Shown: positions 30,499 through 38,864, numbered from the stretch's first letter. The stretch: 64,000 nt of DNA from Bacteroidaceae bacterium (GCA_017615125.1 JAGAAS010000100.1:1-64000), one strand, 5' to 3'. Numbers and translations: made by a program. The notes: a model not told the origin generated them from the sequence alone.

Positions 30499-31674
30499 AT
30501 GGACCAACTGAGAAAATTCATCAATAAGATTAAGCCGAACGTGATGGAGGGTGGCAAATTCCACGCCTTCCGTTCGCTCTTTGAAGGATTCGAATCGTTC
30601 CTGTTCGTTCCCAACACGACATCCAAGTCGGGCGTGAACATCCACGACTCATTCGACTCCAAGCGCCTTATGATCCTCGTGGTCATCGCTCTTTGCCCGG
30701 CTATGCTCTTCGGCATGTACAACGTAGGCTACCAGAACGTCCTTGCTGGCGGAGAACTGGCAACAACAGGATTCTGGGAGATCTTCGGATACGGATTCCT
30801 CGCCTATCTGCCCAACATCATCCTCTCCTACCTCGTAGGTCTGGGCATTGAGTTCACAGTAGCTCAGTGGAAGGGAGAAGAGATTCACGAGGGTTACCTT
30901 GTGACAGGTTTCATCATCCCGCTCATCATCCCCATCACCACTCCTTGGTGGATACTCGTTCTCGCAACGGCCTTTGCCGTCATCTTCGCAAAGGAGATTT
31001 TCGGAGGAACGGGCATGAATATCTTCAACGTGGCCCTCATCGCCCGTGCATTCATCTTCTTCGCCTACCCGAGCGTCATCAGCGGCGACAAGGTATGGGT
31101 GATGGATCACAAGATTCTCGGGCTCGGCTGCAACCTTCCTGACGGATTCACCTGCGCCACAGCCCTCGGGCAGACAGCTACGACAGGCAATATTCCCTTC
31201 GACTGGAACATGATCTGGGGCTTCATTCCCGGCAGCGTCGGCGAGACAAGCATCATCGCTATCGCCCTCGGCGCCCTCATCCTCATCGGCACGGGCATCA
31301 GCAGCTGGAAGACCACCCTCAGCGTGTTCGCTGGCGGCGCCCTCATGGCGTTCATCTTCAACAAGTGCGGCGCAACAGACAACGCTGTAGCAATGATGCC
31401 TTGGTACCAGCACTTAGTACTCGGAGGCTTCGCCTTTGGCGCAGTCTTCATGGCTACCGACCCCGTCACCTCAGCACGCACCGAAACAGGTAAGTGGATC
31501 TACGGATTCCTCATCGGCGTGATGGCTATCCTCATCCGCGTTGCCAATCCCGGCTATCCCGAAGGCATGATGCTTGCCATCCTGCTCATGAACCTGTTTG
31601 CCCCGCTCATCGACCACTGCGTATATCAGGCAAACATCAGCCGTCGTGTAAAACGTATTGCTAAGAACAAATAA
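30499..31674 (+). CDS. nqrB: Na+-translocating NADH:quinone reductase subunit B
   Basis: Integral membrane subunit, 391 residues with about ten hydrophobic helices. It carries covalent FMN; the expected attachment threonine falls in the family stretch GFTCATALGQTATTG (about 215-230). Further conserved text is EEIHEGYLVTGFIIPLIIPI and GGTGMNIFNVALIARAF. It works with NqrC, D, E and F to move Na+ outward during NADH oxidation. nqrC follows after 19 bp. Confidence 0.97.
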   Translation: MDQLRKFINKIKPNVMEGGKFHAFRSLFEGFESFLFVPNTTSKSGVNIHDSFDSKRLMILVVIALCPAMLFGMYNVGYQNVLAGGELATTGFWEIFGYGFLAYLPNIILSYLVGLGIEFTVAQWKGEEIHEGYLVTGFIIPLIIPITTPWWILVLATAFAVIFAKEIFGGTGMNIFNVALIARAFIFFAYPSVISGDKVWVMDHKILGLGCNLPDGFTCATALGQTATTGNIPFDWNMIWGFIPGSVGETSIIAIALGALILIGTGISSWKTTLSVFAGGALMAFIFNKCGATDNAVAMMPWYQHLVLGGFAFGAVFMATDPVTSARTETGKWIYGFLIGVMAILIRVANPGYPEGMMLAILLMNLFAPLIDHCVYQANISRRVKRIAKNK

Positions 31675-31693
31675 TCCATAATTATCAAGCACT

Positions 31694-32446
31694 ATGAATA
31701 CAAATAAAAATACGTATACATTTATCTATGCTTCGATAGTTGTGATTATCGTAGCATTCCTGCTGGCGTTTGTCTCCAGCGCACTTCATCAGCGCCAGGA
31801 AGACAACATCGCCCTTGACAAGAAAAAGCATATCCTTGCCTCCCTGAACATCTTCGAGAAAGATGCTGCTGCCGCCTTTGAGAAATACATCACATCGGAA
31901 CAGCTTCTCAACGAGAACGGCACGGTAGCCTCTGAGGAGAAAGGCTGCGCATTCGGCTGCGGCACCTCCGACATCACGGAGAAGCGCCCCTTGTACATCG
32001 CCAACGTCAACGGCGACACGAAATACGTCTTCCCTCTTACCGGACAAGGACTCTGGGGTCCCATCTCGGGATATATTGCTCTCAACAGCGACAAGAACAC
32101 CGTCTACGGCGTCGACTTCTCGCATGCGAGCGAAACTCCGGGCTTGGGTGCTGAAATCACCAACAGGGAGAAATTCCAGGCTCCGTTCCAGGGAAAGAAG
32201 GTATCGAAGGACGGGAAAATCGCTCTTTCCGTCGTAAAGAACGGGAAAGTGGAGAACCCCGACTATGAAGTTAACGGACTTAGCGGCGCTACCTTCACAT
32301 CGGTAGGTGTGAGCAAGATGCTGCAAGAAATCCTTTCCATCTACGGTTCATTCCTCGGCAGCACCCCCGTGCAGCAGAGCGCTCCAGAAGAGGCTGCAAC
32401 CGAAGCCTCCCCTGCCGAGCCCGAAGAAGCCGAGTCTAACAATTAA
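31694..32446 (+). CDS. nqrC: Na+-translocating NADH:quinone reductase subunit C
   Basis: A 250-residue subunit with one N-terminal membrane helix (FIYASIVVIIVAFLLAFVSSA) and an FMN-binding domain. The covalent FMN threonine is expected in LSGATFTSVGV (about 197-203), the RnfG/NqrC signature. HASETPGLGAEIT is also typical. The C-terminal Ala/Glu-rich tail (EEAATEASPAEPEEAE) is a Bacteroidetes-type extension. The gene sits in operon order nqrABCDEF. Confidence 0.97.
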   Translation: MNTNKNTYTFIYASIVVIIVAFLLAFVSSALHQRQEDNIALDKKKHILASLNIFEKDAAAAFEKYITSEQLLNENGTVASEEKGCAFGCGTSDITEKRPLYIANVNGDTKYVFPLTGQGLWGPISGYIALNSDKNTVYGVDFSHASETPGLGAEITNREKFQAPFQGKKVSKDGKIALSVVKNGKVENPDYEVNGLSGATFTSVGVSKMLQEILSIYGSFLGSTPVQQSAPEEAATEASPAEPEEAESNN

Positions 32447-32464
32447 TAATAGGAGGAAAAGAAT

Positions 32465-33085
32465 ATGAATAAGAAAAATAAAGAAGCATTCATCGCTCCT
32501 CTCGGAAAGAACAATCCCGTTACCGTCCAGGTGCTCGGTATCTGCTCGGCACTTGCCGTTACGGCTCAGCTGAAGCCTGCTATCGTAATGGGACTGTCCG
32601 TTACCATCATCGTTGCTTTGTCCAACCTGGTAATATCACTCCTGCGCAATACCATTCCCAACCGCATCCGCATCATCATCCAGCTTGTTGTCTGCGCTGC
32701 TTTGGTAACGATGGTAAGCGAGATACTGAAGGCCTTCGCTTACGACGTCAGCGTGCAGCTCTCCGTCTACGTAGGCCTTATCATTACGAACTGTATCCTC
32801 ATGGGACGCCTCGAGGCGTTCGCTATGAGCAACGGCCCTTGGGAGAGTCTGCTCGACGGACTTGGCAACGGCTTGGGCTACGCCAAGATTCTCGTTATCG
32901 TCGCATTCTTCCGCGAGCTGCTGGGCGCTGGCTCCCTGTTCGGATTCCAAGTGATCCCCCAGTGGTGCTACGAGCACGGATACATCAACAACGGACTTAT
33001 GCTTATGCCGCCTATGGCCCTCATCATCGTGGGATGCATCATCTGGTGGCAGCGGTACCATAACAAAGAACTTCAGGAACAGTAA
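32465..33085 (+). CDS. nqrD: Na+-translocating NADH:quinone reductase subunit D
   Basis: Small integral subunit of 206 residues with six predicted helices, homologous to RnfE. NqrD and NqrE together form a symmetrical pair in the membrane and help hold an iron centre; the cysteines in VVCAALVTMVSE and IITNCILMGRLEAFA are the matching positions. A good leader GGAGGAAAAGA lies just upstream of ATG 32465. nqrE follows by 27 bp. Confidence 0.96.
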   Translation: MNKKNKEAFIAPLGKNNPVTVQVLGICSALAVTAQLKPAIVMGLSVTIIVALSNLVISLLRNTIPNRIRIIIQLVVCAALVTMVSEILKAFAYDVSVQLSVYVGLIITNCILMGRLEAFAMSNGPWESLLDGLGNGLGYAKILVIVAFFRELLGAGSLFGFQVIPQWCYEHGYINNGLMLMPPMALIIVGCIIWWQRYHNKELQEQ

Positions 33086-33112
33086 TACTAACCCTTAAAA
33101 GAAACGTAGAAA

Positions 33113-33742
33113 ATGGAACACTTTTTCAGTTTGTTCGTTCGGTCCATCTTCGTGGACAACATGATTTTCGCATTCTTCCTGGGTATGTGCTCTTACCTGG
33201 CAGTTTCGAAAACCGTAAAGACGGCCTTCGGCCTCGGCATCGCCGTTACATTCGTTGAACTCATCACTCTCCCCGTCAACTATCTTCTCCAAACGAAGGT
33301 GTTGGCATTAGGAGGCGCGCTCAATCCGGGTGTTGACCTCACCTTCCTTTCCTTCATCCTGTTCATTGCCGTCATTGCCGGTATTGTCCAGCTTGTTGAG
33401 ATGATTGTCGAGAAGTTCGCACCTGCCCTCTACAATAGTCTGGGAATCTTCCTCCCGCTCATTGCCGTTAACTGCGCCATCATGGGTGCCAGCCTGTTCA
33501 TGCAGCAGCGCATCGGGCTCGACCCCAGCAACACGCAGGCCATCACCTGTCTCGGCGACTCTATCGCCTACGCTCTTGGTAGCGGTATCGGCTGGGGCCT
33601 CGCTATCGTTTGTCTAGCTGCCATCAGAGAGAAGATGGCGTACAGCGATGTTCCCAAAGCCCTGAAGGGACTTGGCATCACCTTCATCACCGTCGGACTG
33701 ATGGCTATGGCATTCATGTGTTTCTCTGGTTTAACTATTTAA
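33113..33742 (+). CDS. nqrE: Na+-translocating NADH:quinone reductase subunit E
   Basis: Integral subunit of 209 residues, RnfA-like, with six helices. Recognised by [21 protein letters not shown] and [17 protein letters not shown], with the paired cysteines expected for the intramembrane iron site. Length is normal. It sits between nqrD and nqrF. Confidence 0.96.
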   Translation: MEHFFSLFVRSIFVDNMIFAFFLGMCSYLAVSKTVKTAFGLGIAVTFVELITLPVNYLLQTKVLALGGALNPGVDLTFLSFILFIAVIAGIVQLVEMIVEKFAPALYNSLGIFLPLIAVNCAIMGASLFMQQRIGLDPSNTQAITCLGDSIAYALGSGIGWGLAIVCLAAIREKMAYSDVPKALKGLGITFITVGLMAMAFMCFSGLTI

Positions 33743-33762
33743 AATAAGGAGGAAAACAGACT

Positions 33763-35034
33763 ATGAATATGAATTTGATCCTTTGGAGTATTGTAGTATT
33801 CCTCGTAATCATACTCGTCCTCGTTGCCATCCTGCTGTTCGCTAAGAGCAAGCTGGTAGCCTCAGGACCTGTGAAGCTTGCCATCAATGGTGACACCGAG
33901 ATGGAGGTGGAGAGCGGAAACACGCTGCTCAACACGCTTGCCGTGAATGGCGTTCACCTTCCTTCTGCCTGCGGCGGAAAAGGCTCCTGCGGACAGTGCA
34001 AGTGCCAGGTGGTTGAAGGCGGAGGCGAGATTCTTCCTTCGGAAGTAAGCCACTTCACTCGCAAGCAGCAGCAAGACCATTGGCGTCTCGGCTGTCAGGT
34101 TAAAGTGAAGGGCGACATGGGCATCAAGGTGTCCGAGAGCGTTCTCGGCGTTAAGGAATGGGAGTGCGAAGTCATCAGCAACAAGAACGTGGCTACCTTC
34201 ATCAAGGAGTTCATCGTTCAGCTGCCTCCTGGCGAGCACATGGACTTTCTGCCTGGTTCTTATGCACAGATTAAGATTCCTACCTATGAGATGGACTACG
34301 ACAAGGACATCGACAAGTCCCTCATCGGTGACGAGTATCTCCCCTCTTGGGAGAAGTTCGGACTCTTCACGCTCAAGTGCAAGAACACCGAGCCTACCAT
34401 CCGTGCATACTCTATGGCTAACTATCCTGCAGAGGGCGACCGTATCATGCTTACCGTACGTATCGCCACTCCTCCCTTCAAGCCCAAACCACAGGTTGGC
34501 TTCATGGACGTGATGCCAGGTATTGCCTCCAGCTATATCTTCTCGCTGAAGCCAGGCGACAAGGTTGTCATGAGCGGTCCTTATGGAGAGTTCCATCCGA
34601 ACTTCACCAGCGGGCGCGAAATGATTTGGGTAGGCGGTGGAGCCGGTATGGCACCTCTGCGTGCACAGATTATGCATATGACGAAGACGTTGCATACCAC
34701 CGATCGCGAGATGCACTACTTCTACGGCGCACGTGCCCTGAACGAAGTGTTCTACCTTGAGGACTTCCTCGAGATAGAGAAGGAGTTCCCCAACTTCCAC
34801 TTCCATCTGGCGCTCGACCGTCCCGATCCTGCAGCCGATGCTGCTGGCATCAAGTACACGCCGGGATTCGTAGCACCCGTAATGGGCAACACCTACCTCA
34901 AGCAGCACGAGGCACCCGAAGACATCGAGTACTACCTCTGCGGTCCTCCCATGATGGCCAAGACGGTTCTCGACCTTCTCGACAGCCTCGGCGTTGATCC
35001 AAGCATGATTAGCTTCGATAACTTCGGTGGCTAA
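33763..35034 (+). CDS. nqrF: Na+-translocating NADH:quinone reductase subunit F
   Basis: The NADH-oxidising entry subunit, 423 residues. It has an N-terminal membrane helix (LILWSIVVFLVIILVLVAILLF), a plant-type [2Fe-2S] domain with ACGGKGSCGQCKC (about 69-81) and a distal Cys (RLGCQV), an FAD domain (TIRAYSMANYP) and an NADH domain (GGGAGMAPLRAQI, YLCGPPMM). The C-terminus SFDNFGG is encoded by a stretch that recurs twice after the stop codon. It closes the nqr operon and is followed by two terminators. Confidence 0.97.
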   Translation: MNMNLILWSIVVFLVIILVLVAILLFAKSKLVASGPVKLAINGDTEMEVESGNTLLNTLAVNGVHLPSACGGKGSCGQCKCQVVEGGGEILPSEVSHFTRKQQQDHWRLGCQVKVKGDMGIKVSESVLGVKEWECEVISNKNVATFIKEFIVQLPPGEHMDFLPGSYAQIKIPTYEMDYDKDIDKSLIGDEYLPSWEKFGLFTLKCKNTEPTIRAYSMANYPAEGDRIMLTVRIATPPFKPKPQVGFMDVMPGIASSYIFSLKPGDKVVMSGPYGEFHPNFTSGREMIWVGGGAGMAPLRAQIMHMTKTLHTTDREMHYFYGARALNEVFYLEDFLEIEKEFPNFHFHLALDRPDPAADAAGIKYTPGFVAPVMGNTYLKQHEAPEDIEYYLCGPPMMAKTVLDLLDSLGVDPSMISFDNFGG

Positions 35035-35211
35035 CGAGAGCAAAGCTAAAACTCGTTTGAGCTATGCCAAGTGACGCAAGAAGAAACGCTATACGTAATT
35101 TCGGCGGCTAAAGAGAGCAAAGAAAAGCAAGTCCCCAAAAGACTTGCTTTTTTTGCCGAGTGACGCAAGAAGAAATGCAACGCGTAACTTCGGTGGCTTA
35201 TGAGAGCAAAG
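35019..35211 (+). repeat. Tandem repeats of the nqrF 3' end
   Basis: The stretch TAACTTCGGTGGCTAA-n-GAGAGCAAAG that ends nqrF (35019-35045) recurs at 35094-35122 and 35183-35211. The last two copies are 89 bp apart and also share AGTGACGCAAGAAGAAA-n-GC-n-CGTAA. The unit therefore contains an nqrF tail and a terminator and has been duplicated in tandem. The segment from 35056 (TTTGAGCTATGC) resembles the sequence just before array F. Confidence 0.85.
35124..35154 (+). terminator. First terminator of the nqr operon
   Basis: Stem AAAGCAAGTC / GACTTGCTTT (10 bp) with a 7-nt loop and a run of seven T. Confidence 0.85.
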
Positions 35212-35246
35212 AAGAGCAAGTCTTTTAGAGACTTGCTCTTCTTTTA
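35211..35246 (+). terminator. Second terminator of the nqr operon
   Basis: Stem GAAGAGCAAGTC / GACTTGCTCTTC (12 bp) with a 7-nt loop and a short T run. It is a diverged duplicate of the terminator 87 bp upstream. Confidence 0.8.
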
Positions 35247-35304
35247 GCTGAATATGATTGCTACTATCCTACTATGTAAGGGAACGGAAGAATTCCAATT
35301 TAGC

Positions 35305-35600
35305 CTAATACTTTAGACGCTTGGGATTGCGAGGGAACCAACCCTTTGCAACTCGTTTCTTCTGCTCGAATAGCTCTTTGATTCCCCACAAAGCCGAAAA
35401 GGCGAAAATGCCCAAGATTACCGACGCGTACGTGTTCTCTACGACAAGAGATGCTGCAATACAAGCGAATCCTATCAACAAAAACGCCCACCAGCATTTG
35501 GTGCTGAAAAAAAACTCCGCCTTGATAACGATAGGATGCCAGATACCGATGCAAATGAAGGCTGCTACCCCAGAATAATACCTTGAATGTTCAATGTCAT
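35305..35600 (-). pseudogene. DUF4491-family small membrane protein, frameshifted
   Basis: Read from ATG 35600 the protein begins MTLNIQGIILG and then hits TAG. In the next frame it continues VAAFICIGIWHPIVIKAEFFF ... KRVAKGWFPRNPKRLKY to a stop at 35307-35305. Joined, the parts give a 98-residue, three-helix protein that fits DUF4491 in full. One G is missing from a homopolymer (GGGG on the minus strand, 35571-35568; five would restore the frame). This is either a real disruption or a sequencing error. It is last in a three-gene membrane-protein operon. Function of the family is unknown. Confidence 0.82.
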
Positions 35601-35625
35601 ATCTGCTTGAGGTTTGCTGATTGTG

Positions 35626-36192
35626 CTACTTCAATACGGCAGCCTGCTTTTTCAGAATCCGTTCGGCAAGATGTATGGCGAGGATGGAAACGGGAATAGC
35701 GACAATCACTACGACAATCATTACAGGAACGTTGTCAATAACCGGTTTCATTGGCTCGTCATACCCAGGGCGCATTTCCGCTACGGCAGCTGCAAGCGAG
35801 CCCTCCGTATCGGTCCACCAATGAGCGGTATATGCAAAGAAGGATAGAGCAAACGGGACAAAACTCCAGCGGACACCCTTCAGCGTGTCGTATTTGCAGA
35901 AGTATCGGATGATTTCAGCCAGCGCTGTCAAGACAACAATACCAATGATGAACGCCGTATCTGCCTCGCCTGCCAGCAAGAAGAGAACAAGAATAAATCC
36001 GTTAAGTGCGGTTGCTGCGCCAAAACCGCGGATGATAGTCGCCGTGTTAAGATACACAAGTGCCGACAACAATGGTAAAAGGGCACCGATGTAAGCATAG
36101 CACGCAGGATGAATGATTCCACTTGACGCACCCAAGATGAAGATGGCCAAATAGGCAATAGCCATCAGAAAGACTTTGAATACTGTTTTCAT
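35626..36192 (-). CDS. MptD / Trep_Strep-family membrane protein (putative ECF transporter S component)
   Basis: A 188-residue integral membrane protein with about five or six helices. The pattern (GIIHPACYAYIGALLPLLSALVYLNTA, then a second hydrophobic block and a C-terminal helix IVVVIVAIPVSILAIHLAERIL) matches the MptD/Trep_Strep group, proposed substrate-binding S components of energy-coupling-factor importers. No ECF ATPase or T component is nearby, so the transport role is inferred and the substrate unknown. It is preceded by a paralogue 25 bp upstream and followed by the broken DUF4491 gene 25 bp downstream. Confidence 0.65.
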   Translation of the reverse strand: MKTVFKVFLMAIAYLAIFILGASSGIIHPACYAYIGALLPLLSALVYLNTATIIRGFGAATALNGFILVLFLLAGEADTAFIIGIVVLTALAEIIRYFCKYDTLKGVRWSFVPFALSFFAYTAHWWTDTEGSLAAAVAEMRPGYDEPMKPVIDNVPVMIVVVIVAIPVSILAIHLAERILKKQAAVLK

Positions 36193-36217
36193 AGTGTATT
36201 TCTTTTAAAAGGTTAGT

Positions 36218-36754
36218 TTATTTGATCATTCGTTTTGCCATCCAGATGCCTGCTTCTGCCAAAACGACAATAGCGACCAGAGCAATACATAGCCATAGTG
36301 TTGTTTGCAACGGAGCCATCGCGTCGGCATAGGATTGGCCTACTTCATCGGCAGCGCCTTGAAGGTACCACTCCTTGCGAGTCCACATGTAGATGATAGA
36401 GGCGATGTTCCCGATAGCGAGGACAGGATAGGTAATGCAGTCATTCTTTACAGCAAGCCGCAACAAGTCGCTCAGCAAGCCGAAACCCACGCAGATAGCC
36501 AGACGAGTACAGTCCATCTCACCTATTGCCAGCATCAGTACTCCAAGCACAGCCGAAAGCACCGTTCCAAGTCCGAAACTCCTCCAGCGTTCAGAGAGCC
36601 AACGATAAGGGATAGCTCCGAGCAACGCACCAAGCGCGGGAACCAACAGCCAGCAAACAGGATGTGCGAATCCGATAAACTCGGCGGCAAACACCGCCAC
36701 GAAATAAAGTACCGCAAAACCTGCAGCACTCCAGAATGTCAGTCTTTTTTCCAT
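36218..36754 (-). CDS. MptD-like membrane protein, paralogue of the downstream gene
   Basis: Start ATG 36754 (MEKRLTFWSAAGF) is preferred; the open frame extends to 36811 but a promoter lies at 36781-36811. The 178-residue protein has the same plan as its neighbour: FAHPVCWLLVPALGALLGAIPY matches the HPACYAYIGALLPLL segment, followed by ERWRSFGLGTVLSAVLGVLMLAIGEMD and a C-terminal helix. The two probably arose by tandem duplication. Function is as uncertain as for the neighbour. Confidence 0.6.
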   Translation of the reverse strand: MEKRLTFWSAAGFAVLYFVAVFAAEFIGFAHPVCWLLVPALGALLGAIPYRWLSERWRSFGLGTVLSAVLGVLMLAIGEMDCTRLAICVGFGLLSDLLRLAVKNDCITYPVLAIGNIASIIYMWTRKEWYLQGAADEVGQSYADAMAPLQTTLWLCIALVAIVVLAEAGIWMAKRMIK

Positions 36755-36780
36755 ATCATTTTTTCTATTGGTTGACGATG

Positions 36781-36811
36781 CAAAGTTACCCCTCTGCCCC
36801 ATACCGTGCAA
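36781..36811 (-). promoter_or_regulatory. Promoter of the MptD-like / DUF4491 operon
   Basis: TAACTTTG (36788-36781 on the minus strand) with a -33-like ATTG 20 bp upstream. Transcription would start near 36774, about 20 nt before ATG 36754, which supports the shorter start. Confidence 0.6.
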
Positions 36812-37140
36812 TACTCATTTATAATGATTTTTGCTGGGTCGAATTTGAAAACTATCCCGAAAGCAAAAGGACAAAAATCATAAAAAACCAAAGGACTATG
36901 CCCTATCTCGTCTGGGCTTGATCCTGCTGAAAGATAGGGTGAAGTTGATCCTAGAATCCTCTCTGGCGTCCCCGTCGATGGTGTTCTCCTCCTATATGAT
37001 ACAATTGGGTCTTCATCCGTTTCCTCACATTAAATGCCTTTTCTCAATACCTACATTTGAGGGGAACCTATTGGCACCCTCTCTGTTTAAAGCAAATAAA
37101 ATGCGATGAAAAGCCCCCTTTCTGACTCCCACGAATTATT
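36812..37140. other. Intergenic stretch with no recognised gene
   Basis: About 330 bp of mixed composition between the MptD operon promoter and the GTTAAAC array. The short open frames here show no recognisable protein features and no promoter. Confidence 0.5.
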
Positions 37141-37224
37141 GTTAAACAATAAACTTTTAGAGTTAAACTCTACAGCGCTAGAGTTAAACTCTAGCTTAGC
37201 GGAGTTAAACAAAAAAAGATGCAG
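37136..37224. promoter_or_regulatory. Four GTTAAAC sites at exact 21-bp spacing
   Basis: GTTAAAC starts at 37141, 37162, 37183 and 37204, exactly 21 bp apart. The first three are centres of longer palindromes: TTATT-GTTAAAC-AATAA, TAGA-GTTAAAC-TCTA and GCTAGA-GTTAAAC-TCTAGC (19 bp). All sites face the same side of the helix. The array lies about 140 bp before a promoter of the deiminase-fold gene, so an operator array is one reading; an iteron-like or degenerate tandem repeat is another. Confidence 0.75.
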
Positions 37225-37340
37225 CAAAGAAGGTAAAAAAGAGAATCTCACTTAATATTAGAAATAGGAACGCGCGCACGTTTCATTTTTTCCTCCTCAT
37301 ATTACAGCTGAAAGACTATCTGACTTTTTTGGCAAAAAGG

Positions 37341-37370
37341 TTGGATTCTCAAAAAATGTATCTATCTTTG
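37341..37370 (+). promoter_or_regulatory. Promoter of the membrane-anchored deiminase gene
   Basis: TTG (37341-37343), a 19-bp gap and TATCTTTG (37363-37370). RNA would start near 37378, leaving a leader of about 140 nt. A short open frame (37356-37514) overlaps the promoter and has no start codon after the predicted RNA start, so it is probably not a gene. Confidence 0.65.
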
Positions 37371-37518
37371 CAACAGCCTTTTCGGATAAAAAGCCTTGAT
37401 AAGGATTCTAGTATTCGAAACGACAATGGCACGAAAAGAGTCTCCTCCAAGTTGGATTTTTTAGATTATGTTCAAGAAACATCTGAAGAAGAATACAATA
37501 AATTAAAGAAATAACCAT

Positions 37519-38790
37519 ATGAGCACAGAATTTATTATTGGAACAATTATTGGAGTGATTGGCCTTATTCCTGTCGTTATCCAATTTGTCAAATGGGTTA
37601 GGAAAAAACACAATCTTCGTAATTTGATGAATAAATTGGTTGATAATAGTTTGTCAACTAAAGAACACAGGAAAGTTCTGACGATGATGAACGTGAAGCT
37701 CTTGCCTATTGGTAAGCGCATATCATCTGAGTATATCAACAGCTTCGTTTTGAATAAGCGAGGTAAAGAGGCGGTCTTTACGGACTTGTGCTTAAAAAAT
37801 GACTGGGAACCGACCAAGGAATTATGTGAGAAATTTATGAATGGCGATTATCCATCAATCAGGAAGAAATATTGGGATATGAAAAAGGAGGATCAGAAGA
37901 AAGACGAATCAGCTCCAAAGAATGCTGAGAAAGTTGGACTCCCAGAGAGTAAGGAGATTGTTTATTTGTCGAAATTGCTTGAAGAGCGCTTTCCTGACTC
38001 CTTTAATCGGTTGACCTCTATCTTGAAAAAGCATGGCGTAGAATATCGTCTGCTGAAAGGCACGAATGATATTTGGTGCAAAGACTACATGCCAATCCAA
38101 ACTGAATCGGGTCGGCTAATACAATTCCGCTACGAGCCGTCTTACCTAAAAGGCAATAAGGAATGGGAAAATTTGCGTTCTGACGAGAGGAAAGTTTGTC
38201 GGCAGAATGGATTTGAACCTGTATTCTCGAATATTAACCTTGATGGTGGAAATGTTTTGCTTTGCTCTGGCCGAGCAATCGTTTCAGACAGAATCTTCAC
38301 CGAGAATCCTGAGTATGCAGACAAAGAGCAACTGGTCAAAGAACTTTCTGAATTGCTTGAGGCAGAAGTAATCATCATCCCTGCTCAAAACGGAGACATG
38401 ACGGGACATGCCGATGGTATGGTTCGCTTTGTAGATCATGATACAATATTGGGGAACAACCGCTCAGATGAATACAAGTATTGGGCGAATGGCATAGAAA
38501 AAGTCTTGAAGGATTATAGCCTCAAATATATTGATGTACCGTTCTTCTATAGTTATAAGGATGCGAAACATCCAGACCACGCCATCGGGATTTACGTTAA
38601 TTATCTAGAAGTTGGTAATCTGATAGTGATCCCTGTCTTTGAGGTTGAGGGGAATAAAGATGCTGAAGCTATCGAAGCATTTAAGCAGATATTCCCTGAT
38701 AAGATTATTGAGACAATCAACTATAACAACGTCGCACTTGAAGGTGGAGTACTGAATTGTACGACGTGGGTTTATAGACAGGAGCAATAA
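37519..38790 (+). CDS. Membrane-anchored agmatine-deiminase / PAD-fold protein
   Basis: A 423-residue protein of unknown role. An N-terminal membrane helix (about 5-27, IIGTIIGVIGLIPVVIQFV) leads into a charged linker domain (30-135). The rest (140-423) is related to the agmatine deiminase / bacterial peptidyl-arginine deiminase fold. The catalytic residues are all there: Asp189 (WCKDYMPI), His297 and Asp299 (MTGHADGMVRF) and Cys414 (GGVLNCTTW). It may deiminate or hydrolyse a guanidino substrate or a protein arginine at the membrane. The locus is AT-richer than its neighbours, has its own promoter, GTTAAAC array and terminator, and codon use differs, suggesting transfer. It is distinct from the housekeeping AguA at 57.1 kb. 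Confidence 0.7.
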   Translation: MSTEFIIGTIIGVIGLIPVVIQFVKWVRKKHNLRNLMNKLVDNSLSTKEHRKVLTMMNVKLLPIGKRISSEYINSFVLNKRGKEAVFTDLCLKNDWEPTKELCEKFMNGDYPSIRKKYWDMKKEDQKKDESAPKNAEKVGLPESKEIVYLSKLLEERFPDSFNRLTSILKKHGVEYRLLKGTNDIWCKDYMPIQTESGRLIQFRYEPSYLKGNKEWENLRSDERKVCRQNGFEPVFSNINLDGGNVLLCSGRAIVSDRIFTENPEYADKEQLVKELSELLEAEVIIIPAQNGDMTGHADGMVRFVDHDTILGNNRSDEYKYWANGIEKVLKDYSLKYIDVPFFYSYKDAKHPDHAIGIYVNYLEVGNLIVIPVFEVEGNKDAEAIEAFKQIFPDKIIETINYNNVALEGGVLNCTTWVYRQEQ

Positions 38791-38810
38791 AATTTAGTTA
38801 GCATATTTGC

Positions 38811-38864
38811 AGGGCGGGAACCCGCACCGACATCCTCGGCCTCGGTTCCCGCCCTTTGTTTTTC
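38811..38864 (+). terminator. Terminator after the deiminase-fold gene
   Basis: Stem AGGGCGGGAACC (38811-38822) / GGTTCCCGCCCT (38844-38855), 12 bp, then TTGTTTTT. The 21-nt loop is GC-rich. Confidence 0.8.

Noticed and set aside
33862..35043. 393-codon minus-strand frame opposite nqrF
   Set aside because: Shadow of nqrF, which has all its cofactor motifs.
35300..35578. The 84- and 85-codon frames on either strand at the DUF4491 locus
   Set aside because: Neither translation resembles a protein family; the real reading needs a frameshift in the minus-strand frame described in the feature list.
37329..37514. Possible 52-61 residue small protein before the deiminase-fold gene
   Set aside because: The gene's promoter lies inside this frame and no start codon follows the predicted RNA start; no recognisable motif.
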